Origin: Pararcticibacter amylolyticus
GTDB taxonomy: Bacteria > Bacteroidota > Bacteroidia > Sphingobacteriales > Sphingobacteriaceae
NCBI RefSeq assembly: GCF_003130405.1
Contig: NZ_QEAS01000007.1
Location: forward strand, 89,754 to 146,290
Length of the DNA stretch: 56,537 bases
Reading direction: 5' to 3'
Every line of letters starts with the position of its first letter. The stretch's first letter is position 1. The notes below the pieces were generated by a model, which saw nothing but the letters and a program-made list of their open reading frames with translations, did no database searches and was not told where the DNA came from. Below, piece by piece: positions 26,681 to 35,436 of the stretch. Both the position numbers and the translations under genes were made by a program.

Positions 26681-27271
26681 ATGCAAATAAAGATTACGAT
26701 AGCAGCTGTTTTCCTCTGTTGGGGTGTTAACTGCGCGGTGGCGCAGTCGCTCGTAGATAAGTTTGATGACCGGATCCTGATAAAGGTGGCAGACAACAGG
26801 ACGGAAGCGAAGAATGATATATTTCTTTTTCTCTCTAAGACTAATAACTATGTTAATATAGCGGTGCCTGTTGGTATGTTTGCTGCCGGCCTTATGGATG
26901 GCGACCAGCAAACGCGCAGGGATGCGATGTATGTTGCCAGTAGTTCTGCCGTATCGTTTTTACTGACTAACCTGATAAAGGTAGTCGTGAAACGCCCCCG
27001 GCCATTTATTAGAAATGTGAAGGTTGTGCCTTTATACCGGGCAGGGGGATATTCATTCCCGTCGGGACATACTTCTTCATCTTTTACCACTGCTACAGCT
27101 TTGTCTTCCGTGTACCCGAAGTGGTATGTTATTGCGCCTTCTTATCTCTGGGCTTCATCTGTCAGTTATTCCAGGATCTATCTGGGAGTCCATCACCCCA
27201 GTGATGTTTTGACCGGTGCTGCCCTGGGCGCGGGATCAGCGCTTTCACTGAAATTTATAAAAAAGGAGTAG
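26681..27271 (+). CDS. PAP2-family phosphatase
   Basis: The 196-residue protein with a signal peptide (NCAVAQ) carries the PAP2 acid phosphatase motifs: K-VVVKRPRP (motif 1), PSGHTSSS (motif 2) and SRIYLGVHHPSDV (motif 3, catalytic His). Membership is clear; the hydrophobic segments suggest membrane association facing the periplasm. Known members dephosphorylate lipid phosphates or phosphomonoesters. In this locus it could remove phosphate left by the two EEP phosphodiesterases, which is inference from context only. Confidence 0.9.
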   Translation: MQIKITIAAVFLCWGVNCAVAQSLVDKFDDRILIKVADNRTEAKNDIFLFLSKTNNYVNIAVPVGMFAAGLMDGDQQTRRDAMYVASSSAVSFLLTNLIKVVVKRPRPFIRNVKVVPLYRAGGYSFPSGHTSSSFTTATALSSVYPKWYVIAPSYLWASSVSYSRIYLGVHHPSDVLTGAALGAGSALSLKFIKKE

Positions 27272-27312
27272 TAAATCTTACACAACCAATTTAACCGATA
27301 TAATGCAAAAAA

Positions 27313-29274
27313 ATGAACAACTTTAAACAAATCTGTTTTGCCTCCGTATTTATCCTCCTCTGCTGTCTGAGTGCAGTGGCCCAACGGAAAACCGTCTCAT
27401 CGCCCGATGGTAAAATCACTCTGAATATTGACCTTTCTGAGGCTATAAAATGGTCTGCTTCATACCAAGGGAAAGAAGTGATATCGCCATCAGCAATATC
27501 GCTGGTAGTAAACAAGGAAGTACTGGGTAAAAAGCCGAAGCTTCTTTCTGAAACTAAGAGGAAGATTGACGAACGGATCAATGTTGATGTACCCAGAAAA
27601 AATAAGGTTGAGCACAATTTCTGTAATGAACTGAGACTGAATTTTAAGAACTATGCTGTTTCTTTTCGCGCGTATAATGAGGGCGTGGCATATCGTTTTG
27701 AAACGGGCTTTAAGAACGGGATTGAAGTGAATAGTGAAGAGTTGAATGTAAATTTTAATAAGGACAGCCAGGTGTTTTTCCCGGAAGAGGAAAGTATGAT
27801 ATCTCACTACGAGCGGTCATATGTGGATACGGCGCTGGTATCCTTGTCATCCAGCCGTTTTTGCTCTTTGCCGGTTCTGGTTACTTCTGCAGGGGTAAGA
27901 GTGTTGATCACAGAAGCAGATCTCTTTGACTATCCTAACATGTTCCTGTCGGCTACCGGTGGAAATTCGCTGAAATCAAAGTTTCCCCCTGTCGTTCTGG
28001 AAGCTGAAGCTGACCCCGGTAAACCCGACAGAAATGAGAGAATAGTTAAGGAAGCGGGCTATATAGCCAAAATAAGTGGCTCCAGAACGCTGCCATGGCG
28101 GGTGTTCACGATGACGCCTGATGATCGTGTACTGGCGGAAAGTGATATGGTATTTAAGTTATCACGCCCTGTCGCCATCGATACAAAATGGATTAAGCCG
28201 GGAAAAGTGGCCTGGGACTGGTGGAACGCTAACAATATTTACGGAGTGGATTTTGCGGCAGGCATAAATACCGCAACGTATAAATATTATATAGATTTTG
28301 CTGCCAAATATGGTTTGGAATATATCATTCTCGACGAGGGCTGGTCAAAAACTACTACGGATCTGACGGAACCTAATCCGGATCTTAATCTTCAGGAACT
28401 TATTAATTATGGAAAGAGTAAAGGAGTTGGCGTAATTCTGTGGATGCTATGGAAGCCGTTGGACGAGAATATGGACGTGTTGCTTGACAAGTTCGCTCAG
28501 TGGGGGGCGAAAGGAATAAAGGTCGACTTTATGCAGCGTGCAGATCAGTACATGGTCAATTATTACGAGCGTGTAGCGAAGGAGTGTGCGAAACGTCACT
28601 TGCTGGTAGATTTTCACGGCGCTTTTAAGCCGGCCGGTTTGCATCGCGCTTATCCTAATTTTATGAGCAACGAAGGTGTTAAGGGAGCGGAAAATAATAA
28701 ATGGAGCAAGCTTGTTACTCCTGATCATAACCTGATGCTTCCTTTCATCCGGCAGGTAGCCGGTCCGGTTGATTATACCCCCGGGGCTATGAATAATGCG
28801 AATAAAATCAGTTTCAGGGAGATCTTTGATAATCCAATGAGTATGGGTACCCGTTGTCATCAATTTGCGATGTATGTGGTTTACGAAAGTCCTTTGCAGA
28901 TGCTGGCTGATAATCCTACTCATTACTATAAAGAAGCCGAGTCGGCTGAATTTATATCCCGTATTCCGGCTGTCTGGGATGAGACGAAGGTGCTGGATGC
29001 TAAGGTTGGCGAATACATCCTTGTTGCCAGAAAGAAGGCTTCTAAATGGTACGTAGGAGCAATGACTGACTGGACTGCCCGGACGATGACCCTTGATTGC
29101 TCTTTTCTCCCTCGCGGAAATTACCGGATAGAAATTATGCAGGACGGTATTAATGCAGAGCGGAACGGCAATGACTATAAAAAAATGGTTCAGAAGATCA
29201 CGAACGGGACTAAGCTGAACCTTAAACTTGCTTCCGGCGGAGGATGGGCTGCTATCATAGAAAAGGCCGATTAG
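27313..29274 (+). CDS. GH97 alpha-glycosidase, retaining (alpha-galactosidase-like) subgroup
   Basis: The 653-residue protein has a signal peptide (SAVAQ), the GH97 N-terminal beta-sandwich (about 25-280), catalytic TIM barrel (about 290-560) and C-terminal beta domain. Asp405 in GIKVDFMQR occupies the nucleophile position of retaining GH97 alpha-galactosidases, and Glu454 in SNEGVKGAE is a candidate acid/base. SusB-type inverting alpha-glucosidases lack that Asp, so an alpha-galactosidase-like activity is more likely; related specificities are possible. The start at 27313 is preferred over an out-of-frame ATG at 27303. The glycerate kinase starts one base after the stop. Confidence 0.9.
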   Translation: MNNFKQICFASVFILLCCLSAVAQRKTVSSPDGKITLNIDLSEAIKWSASYQGKEVISPSAISLVVNKEVLGKKPKLLSETKRKIDERINVDVPRKNKVEHNFCNELRLNFKNYAVSFRAYNEGVAYRFETGFKNGIEVNSEELNVNFNKDSQVFFPEEESMISHYERSYVDTALVSLSSSRFCSLPVLVTSAGVRVLITEADLFDYPNMFLSATGGNSLKSKFPPVVLEAEADPGKPDRNERIVKEAGYIAKISGSRTLPWRVFTMTPDDRVLAESDMVFKLSRPVAIDTKWIKPGKVAWDWWNANNIYGVDFAAGINTATYKYYIDFAAKYGLEYIILDEGWSKTTTDLTEPNPDLNLQELINYGKSKGVGVILWMLWKPLDENMDVLLDKFAQWGAKGIKVDFMQRADQYMVNYYERVAKECAKRHLLVDFHGAFKPAGLHRAYPNFMSNEGVKGAENNKWSKLVTPDHNLMLPFIRQVAGPVDYTPGAMNNANKISFREIFDNPMSMGTRCHQFAMYVVYESPLQMLADNPTHYYKEAESAEFISRIPAVWDETKVLDAKVGEYILVARKKASKWYVGAMTDWTARTMTLDCSFLPRGNYRIEIMQDGINAERNGNDYKKMVQKITNGTKLNLKLASGGGWAAIIEKAD

Positions 29275-29275
29275 T

Positions 29276-30415
29276 ATGCGTATCCTCATCGCTCCTAATG
29301 CGTTTAAAAATAGCCTGGATGCGGCAGCTGCCGCACAGGCTATTCAGGAAGGTTTGAAGAAGAGCGGACTGGAATGTGTATGCGAGTGTTTTCCTGTGGG
29401 AGATGGAGGGGATGGTACGGGGAAATTGCTGGTAGAGCGCAAAGGGGGCCGCTTTATAAAAACGGAGACAACAGACTCCCTGGGAAGAAAAATTGCCGCT
29501 TCCTATGGACTTATTAACGAAGGGCGTACTGTCGTTGTTGAAATGGCTGAGGCTTCCGGTATCAAATTGCTTAAACAAGACGACCTTAACCCACTTTATG
29601 CGGTTACTGACGGCACGGGTATCTTAATCAGGAATGCGCTTGATCGTTCTATTGACGAAATTGTTGTTGCCATGGGAGGGTCGGCAACTGTAGACGGCGG
29701 ATCGGGTATCCTTAGGGTATTGGGTGTTCGTTTCCTTGAACCAGGAGGCAGGGAAATTACTGATCTTCCAATTGGACTGAAGGGACTAGATTCGATCGAT
29801 CTTTCAGGGCTGGATCAGAGGATTCTTCAATGTAAGGTTGTGGTGATGTGTGATGTGGAGAACAGGCTTTTGGGAGAGGAGGGAGCAGCAGCTGTATTTG
29901 GTCCTCAAAAGGGGGCAACAAAAGAGGTGATTTTGCATCTCGAAGAGGCTCTTTCCAGGCTCAGAGATATTGCATTAAAAGTGACAGGTGTGGATATGTC
30001 GGAAGTAAAAGGAGGCGGCACAGCCGGAGGGGCGGCTGCGGGTCTCTATGCTTTTCTGAATGCCTCTCTTGTAGATGGAATAAGTTACTACCTGGATTCT
30101 ACCGGGTTTAAAGATAAGCTGGAACATGCTGACCTTGTCATCACCGGGGAAGGAAGTATCGACATGCAGACATTGCAGGGAAAAGGTCCTTTCGGAGTAG
30201 CTTTAATGGCCAGGGAGAAGAAAATTCCGGTAATTGGCTTTGCTGGAAAAATACCTTTAAATGAAATTCCCGAACTTAGTGAGTATTTCCATGCGCTTCT
30301 GCCAATAGGTAATGGGCCTGCTGATGTAAATTCTGCGATGGCAGATACATACCTCAATCTCTTAAGAACGGCCTTTAATACCGGTGCCCTTTTGAAACTA
30401 AGTTCGGGCATTTGA
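29276..30415 (+). CDS. Glycerate kinase (GarK/GlxK family)
   Basis: The 379-residue cytoplasmic enzyme shows the family start MRILIAPNAFKNSLDA, the PVGDGGDGT loop, VVAMGGSATVDGGSG and ITGEGSIDMQTLQGKGP. It phosphorylates D-glycerate to 2-phosphoglycerate using ATP, feeding lower glycolysis. It is nearly contiguous with GH97. Its presence in the locus suggests that a three-carbon acid is released from the substrate or formed in its breakdown, but linkage may also be incidental. Confidence 0.95.
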   Translation: MRILIAPNAFKNSLDAAAAAQAIQEGLKKSGLECVCECFPVGDGGDGTGKLLVERKGGRFIKTETTDSLGRKIAASYGLINEGRTVVVEMAEASGIKLLKQDDLNPLYAVTDGTGILIRNALDRSIDEIVVAMGGSATVDGGSGILRVLGVRFLEPGGREITDLPIGLKGLDSIDLSGLDQRILQCKVVVMCDVENRLLGEEGAAAVFGPQKGATKEVILHLEEALSRLRDIALKVTGVDMSEVKGGGTAGGAAAGLYAFLNASLVDGISYYLDSTGFKDKLEHADLVITGEGSIDMQTLQGKGPFGVALMAREKKIPVIGFAGKIPLNEIPELSEYFHALLPIGNGPADVNSAMADTYLNLLRTAFNTGALLKLSSGI

Positions 30416-30472
30416 ACCCGATTTTGCATGTAAGCGACAAACAATTCTCTTTTTCCGGCTGTATTGATAAAC

Positions 30473-30856
30473 ATGTCGTTAACCGCACAAATAGTATGGC
30501 TTTTTGTACTGGCGATTCCGATAGCGTGTATAGCCTGGACTATAACCCATGAAGAAATATTCAGGGAGCCACGGGAATACTGCGTTCGCTGCAGCCGCGA
30601 GGGGAAGACCGCTTTAAAACGGAAATTCTTTTATCTTTTTACCTGTGAATATTGCTTTAGTCATTATGTCACAATCTTTATACTGGTCCTCAGTGGTTTT
30701 AAACTCCTGTTGCCCGACTGGCGGGGATACATTCTGTCGGGGTTTTCACTTGTATGGATCGCCAATGTGTACATGAGCCTTTATAACCTGGTGAGGATTG
30801 ATCTTAAGAAGGAGAAACTGCAGGCAAAAAAAGAAGAACAAGAACTGGAAGGATAG
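30473..30856 (+). CDS. Small membrane protein with two CxxC pairs, unknown function
   Basis: The frame is open from a TTG at 30464, but ATG 30473 (MSLTAQIVW) is preferred, giving 127 residues. Transmembrane segments lie at about 5-23, 60-78 and 85-105. A loop between the first and second holds two CxxC pairs (YCVRCS and TCEYCF), which could bind zinc or be redox-active. The C-terminus is charged (KKEKLQAKKEEQ). No family is recognised. It follows glycerate kinase and ends eight bases from the convergent acetyltransferase gene. Confidence 0.65.
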   Translation: MSLTAQIVWLFVLAIPIACIAWTITHEEIFREPREYCVRCSREGKTALKRKFFYLFTCEYCFSHYVTIFILVLSGFKLLLPDWRGYILSGFSLVWIANVYMSLYNLVRIDLKKEKLQAKKEEQELEG

Positions 30857-30864
30857 TGGATATC

Positions 30865-31983
30865 TCAGACTTTAATGATAATATTTTTTCTGTACATAGG
30901 CCAAAGGATCAATAACCAGAAGAGCACAAACGCAATTGCCCATGCGAGTGATGCGTTGATATCAGAAAGCCACGGTGTAAAGAACGAGTCGTATAGCCAT
31001 TGCTGCAAGCCAACTTCTTCGCCTTTCATATTTACTTTGATCCTCCACATAATCTTAACGATGATAGCAGACAGAAAAAATACTGTTATGGCGTTGACTC
31101 CGTAGGCGACAAACGGGGGAGTCCATTTTTTATATCCCTGTACATCAATTAACCAGTATAGAAATCCAAGCATCATCATGGCAAGTCCTCCTGCATACAG
31201 GACATAGGAGCTGGTCCAAAGTGATTTGTTGATCGGGAAGGCTAAGCCCCATATCTGGCCAAGAATAGCGGTAGCAAATCCTGCAACGAACAGCCAGGCG
31301 ATCTTCTCACTTTTGGTTCTATCTTTTCTTCTGATCCAGGTTCCGGTGAGCATACCGAGAATGCCAGTTCCGATTGCAGGGAGAGTGCTTAAAACACCTT
31401 CAGGATCCCATGTCTTCGCGGATTTCCAGGTGTGCTGCTCTGTAATGATAAGCCGGTCTATCCATGCCGCCAGATTCGTCTCTTTACCTAGATTGGGATC
31501 TCCCACTCCGGGCACAGGCACAAGTGTCATAAGCGCCCAATAAAGCAGCAGGATAAAAATCAGTATGTAAAACTGTGTTTTGGAATTCGTCTTAACGAAC
31601 AAAAACGCACTAAGAAAGAAAACAATCCCTATTCGCTGGAGTACGCCAAAAACACGCACTGTGCTAAAGTCGAATGAAGGAAAAAGTGCAAGAAAGAGGC
31701 CAAGAAGAAATAATATCGCCCCTCTTTTCAAAGCGCGTAATATTAATTGATGGTGTTGTGAGGGGTCTTCTTTTTTGGAGCTCATGGCGAACACGATGGC
31801 GACTCCTACAATAAATAAAAATGAAGGGAATACGAGGTCTGTAGGGGTACAGCCGTTCCAGTCTGCGTGTTCCAGTGGAGGGTAGATATGTCCCCAGTTT
31901 CCCGGGTTGTTGACGAGGATCATTGCTGCCACTGTGATACCCCTGAATACATCAAGAGAGAGAAGGCGTTGTTTCGGGATCAT
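30865..31983 (-). CDS. HGSNAT/NagX-like membrane acetyltransferase (DUF5009/DUF1624 type)
   Basis: The 372-residue polytopic membrane protein starts with RLLSLDVFRG and has YPPLEHADWNGCTPTDLVFP, which aligns with the catalytic-His segment of human heparan-alpha-glucosaminide N-acetyltransferase (HASWNGLT); the key His is residue 39. About ten transmembrane helices are visible. Known members pass an acetyl group from cytosolic acetyl-CoA to a terminal alpha-GlcN on the other side of the membrane. It converges on the GH89 locus, where the next catabolic enzyme after that step is present. Bacterial members also occur near cell-wall sugar genes. Confidence 0.88.
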   Translation of the reverse strand: MIPKQRLLSLDVFRGITVAAMILVNNPGNWGHIYPPLEHADWNGCTPTDLVFPSFLFIVGVAIVFAMSSKKEDPSQHHQLILRALKRGAILFLLGLFLALFPSFDFSTVRVFGVLQRIGIVFFLSAFLFVKTNSKTQFYILIFILLLYWALMTLVPVPGVGDPNLGKETNLAAWIDRLIITEQHTWKSAKTWDPEGVLSTLPAIGTGILGMLTGTWIRRKDRTKSEKIAWLFVAGFATAILGQIWGLAFPINKSLWTSSYVLYAGGLAMMMLGFLYWLIDVQGYKKWTPPFVAYGVNAITVFFLSAIIVKIMWRIKVNMKGEEVGLQQWLYDSFFTPWLSDINASLAWAIAFVLFWLLILWPMYRKNIIIKV

Positions 31984-32357
31984 GCCTGATTTATTTGGTT
32001 GTTATAATTAAAAGAAAGCTAAATATAGCTATTATCTTCGTTTTTTTTGATTGAAATGTGTTTGGACACATCTTAATGATGTGCATGTTGTGCATTTTTA
32101 TGCTTTTTTGTGTTAAATGTATGTAGTAATTTGCATTATTACTTATATAAGTTTAATTTCACTTGTCAATTTTGCCGTGCTATTTATGAAAGTTCACAAT
32201 GTGATATTTGAAATGCCCGGGAAGTATATTCCTCCTGTATGAAACAATGTCCATACCCGGAACAATCTAACTGCTCGTCCAGGTGCCAGTTAAATTTTGG
32301 TATAACTAAGGTCAAAATTTCTATAAAAATCAACAATTAATTAAACAAACAGCAAAC
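31984..32357. other. Intergenic promoter region between acetyltransferase and SusC
   Basis: The 374 AT-rich bases between divergent genes hold no supported coding sequence. A short palindrome ATGTGT-TTGG-ACACAT lies near 32063. No clean TTG/TAnnTTTG pair was found, so the promoters of the two divergent genes were not located. The SusC start is preceded by an A-rich leader (AAACAGCAAAC). Confidence 0.5.
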
Positions 32358-35300
32358 ATGAAAAAGGATTTACTAAAATTTTTCATTTTCCTGATGTTCT
32401 GCTCTTTTCAATCTTATGCGCAGGAAAAGACCGTTACTGGCAGGGTAACGTCGGCAGAGGATGGGATACCTCTGCCCGGAGTATCAGTGAAAATTAAAGG
32501 GTCGGAAAAAGGTACGAGTACTGCCCCGGATGGAAACTATTCAATCAGGGTTTCTCAGGGACAAACTCTGATATTTTCTTTCATAGGGACCCAGTCGCAG
32601 GAAATACCGGTAGGAACATCGAATGTGCTTAATGTGTCTATGCGGGCAGATTCCCGGTCTCTGAATGAGGTAGTTGTAACAGCCCTCGGTGTTAAGCAGG
32701 ACAGGCGTTCTTTGGGATATGCAGTTCAGGAGATTTCGTCGGATGTACTTGCACGGACGAATCAAACAAATCCTCTTAACGCCTTAAAAGGTACAGCCGC
32801 GGGTGTGCAGATTACAAGCGGCGGTGGAGCTGCGGGAGCGGGATCAAGAATTCAAATCAGAGGGGTGAATTCCCTCAATCCTTCCGCTAATAATCAACCT
32901 TTGTTTGTAGTGGACGGAATCCCGATCTCTAATAATACAGATCAGTTTGGGCTTGATCCGAATAATCGTTCTGGAGGAGATACCTTTCAGAATACAAACC
33001 GTGCGGCGGATATTAATCCTGATGATATCGAAACGGTATCTATCTTAAAGGGGCCCGCAGCTTCGGTTTTGTATGGCCTTCGCGCAGCGAACGGAGCGGT
33101 AGTGATCACCACTAAATCAGGAAAGGCTGGCAAGACGTCTTTCAATTATAAGGCATCTTACAGCTTTGATGATGTGGCCAGGACACCTTCTATTCAGACC
33201 AGGTTTGGTAATGGCAACAATAATGCGTTCGTTCCTAGCCTGAATTCATGGGGACCGGTGATAGACAGCAGTTTGCCGGTTTATAACCTCTATGATCTGT
33301 TTTTCAAAACAGGAAACCAACTTCAAAATTCCTTTACATTCAGCGGAGGAAGCGAGAAGGCTACCTATTTTACGTCTATCTCAAATCTTGATCAGAAAGG
33401 GGTAGTGCCGAATTCCGATTTCGGAAAAACGTCTATCCGTATAGCAGGTACTTTGAGCGCATCTGATAAGTTTAAGTTTGAAGGATCTGCTAACTATATC
33501 AATTCTGGTGGGAAAAACCCAAGGGCTGGAACGGCCTCGGGTGTGATCAGCTATCTCATCCGGCATACCAATACGGTGGATCCTTTAGATTATTTAAATC
33601 CGGATGGTACACAGAAGGTATATAATGCCAGTATCGATAATCCTTTTTATTTTTCTGAAAACGCTTTTCTCAAAGACAATGTAAACAGGCTCCTCGGGAA
33701 TGTTGGGGTTGATTATACGGCTAATAAATGGCTTTCTTTTAATTATAAAGTTGGGATTGACCATTATACCGATTTTAGGACTGCATATGTCGAAAGCGGA
33801 CTTATTCTTTCAAGCAGACTTGGATCTATGGCAGAACAACGTATCGGTTATACCGAAATTAATTCCAATTTTTTTGCGAAAGCAGTAAAAGATTTTGGAA
33901 ATAAGTGGATCGGTAATTTTTTACTGGGACACAGCTACACGCATATCAAAAAATCCGATATCTCATTGAATGGAGCTCAGGCAATTGTGCCGAACTTTGA
34001 GTCTATTAACAACTATAATGTTTATACAACGACTACCTATCCCGGGGAGAGAAATATTATAGGGGTGTTTGCAGATGCCAAGTTCAGCTATGATAATACT
34101 GTATTTCTGGACCTTACTGCCAGAAATGACTGGTCCTCCACGCTTCCTAAAAGTAACAGGTCCTTCTTTTATCCTTCTGTAAGTCTTGCTTATGTATTTT
34201 CGGAAACTTTGGGATTATCGGATAATCCCATTATGAATTTCGGGAAGCTGAGGTTGTCTTATGCAGAGGTAGGAAAGGATGCTGATCCCTACCAGGTAGG
34301 TACCTACTACTCAACTCTGCAGGCATTTAGCGGAGTTTCGGGTGTAAGGCGCGATATTAGGGTCGGTTCCGAAAACCTTCGCCCTGAGCGGACAAAAGGT
34401 CTTGAATTTGGTGGTGAGTTTAAGTTCCTGAGGGATAAGATCTCGCTTGATGCGAACTATGCCATCACAAATAGTATCGATCAGATCGTGCCAGTTCCTG
34501 TTAGTTATGCATCAGGTTTTGATATCAATGTGACCAATGCCGGGAAGATCAGGAACAGGTCGCTGGAACTCATATTGTCGGCTGATATCATCAGTAAGAA
34601 CGATTTTCGCTGGAGTATGAACGCAAATTGGGCCAGGACTAAAGGCCGTGTTCTGGCAATGCCACCGGGAGTGAATGAGATTATATTCAATCCCGAATCT
34701 CCGTGGGTGAAACAGATTATAAAAACAGGCGGAAGGCCCGGGGACTGGTATGGCTGGCCTATGTTGCGTGTAGATGACAAGGATAGTGAATATTATGGGC
34801 AGCTGATTATTGGTCCGACAGGAATACCCGGTATTACAACTGATCTTGCAAAGAACTACCTGGTGGGAAATGCTTATCCCGACTGGACAGGAGGATTAGG
34901 AAGTACACTTTCTTATAAAGGAGCTTCGTTGTCTTTTCTTTTTAACTTCAGAAAGGGAGGCGATGTGTTTGATATCGCCCGGCGCTTAAGATATGAAACC
35001 GGAATAGGTGCTGAAACAGAACTGCGAAATACTTTAGTCGTATTCAAGGGTGTGAAAAATATAGGTACTGCTGCTGCGCCGGTATATGTGCCGAATGATA
35101 TTCCGGCAACAATAGATCAGGCTTTCTACAATGCGACTTACAGTTACAGGCTTTCTTCCGAGAATAACGGACTCCAGGATGGATCCTGGGTAAGATTGCA
35201 GAATGTCTCTCTCTCCTATAGTCTTCCCGCGTCTTTGTTAAAGCGTACGTTTATTAAATCTGCATCGGTTTCTGTAACAGGGAATAATTTATGGGTAAGT

Positions 35301-35426
35301 ACTCCTTTTGTTGGTTTTGACCCTGAATCAAGTACTTATGGAGCGGGCTCGAATGCTGTCGGATATGTAGGAACGGGCATTCCGGCAACAAGAAGCTTTT
35401 TTATGGGATTAAATGTGAATTTTTAA
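32358..35426 (+). CDS. SusC-family TonB-linked outer-membrane transporter (no STN domain)
   Basis: The 1022-residue protein has a signal peptide (SFQSYAQ), a carboxypeptidase-regulatory-like domain (about 24-100), a linker LNEVVVTALGVKQDRRSLG, which is the ALG-type SusC variant rather than VVGYGTQ, a plug (about 115-235) and a barrel ending FFMGLNVNF. It forms a transporter with the SusD encoded ten bases downstream. No sigma or anti-sigma gene is adjacent, so its regulation differs from the 13886 system. No enzymes are encoded in its own operon, so the ligand is unknown. Confidence 0.95.
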   Translation: MKKDLLKFFIFLMFCSFQSYAQEKTVTGRVTSAEDGIPLPGVSVKIKGSEKGTSTAPDGNYSIRVSQGQTLIFSFIGTQSQEIPVGTSNVLNVSMRADSRSLNEVVVTALGVKQDRRSLGYAVQEISSDVLARTNQTNPLNALKGTAAGVQITSGGGAAGAGSRIQIRGVNSLNPSANNQPLFVVDGIPISNNTDQFGLDPNNRSGGDTFQNTNRAADINPDDIETVSILKGPAASVLYGLRAANGAVVITTKSGKAGKTSFNYKASYSFDDVARTPSIQTRFGNGNNNAFVPSLNSWGPVIDSSLPVYNLYDLFFKTGNQLQNSFTFSGGSEKATYFTSISNLDQKGVVPNSDFGKTSIRIAGTLSASDKFKFEGSANYINSGGKNPRAGTASGVISYLIRHTNTVDPLDYLNPDGTQKVYNASIDNPFYFSENAFLKDNVNRLLGNVGVDYTANKWLSFNYKVGIDHYTDFRTAYVESGLILSSRLGSMAEQRIGYTEINSNFFAKAVKDFGNKWIGNFLLGHSYTHIKKSDISLNGAQAIVPNFESINNYNVYTTTTYPGERNIIGVFADAKFSYDNTVFLDLTARNDWSSTLPKSNRSFFYPSVSLAYVFSETLGLSDNPIMNFGKLRLSYAEVGKDADPYQVGTYYSTLQAFSGVSGVRRDIRVGSENLRPERTKGLEFGGEFKFLRDKISLDANYAITNSIDQIVPVPVSYASGFDINVTNAGKIRNRSLELILSADIISKNDFRWSMNANWARTKGRVLAMPPGVNEIIFNPESPWVKQIIKTGGRPGDWYGWPMLRVDDKDSEYYGQLIIGPTGIPGITTDLAKNYLVGNAYPDWTGGLGSTLSYKGASLSFLFNFRKGGDVFDIARRLRYETGIGAETELRNTLVVFKGVKNIGTAAAPVYVPNDIPATIDQAFYNATYSYRLSSENNGLQDGSWVRLQNVSLSYSLPASLLKRTFIKSASVSVTGNNLWVSTPFVGFDPESSTYGAGSNAVGYVGTGIPATRSFFMGLNVNF

Positions 35427-35436
35427 CTTTTAAAAA

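Noticed and set aside
28447-29289. Minus-strand frame of 280 codons opposite GH97
   Set aside because: It lies entirely antisense to a well-supported enzyme gene and gives a low-complexity, family-less protein; long antisense frames arise from codon bias.
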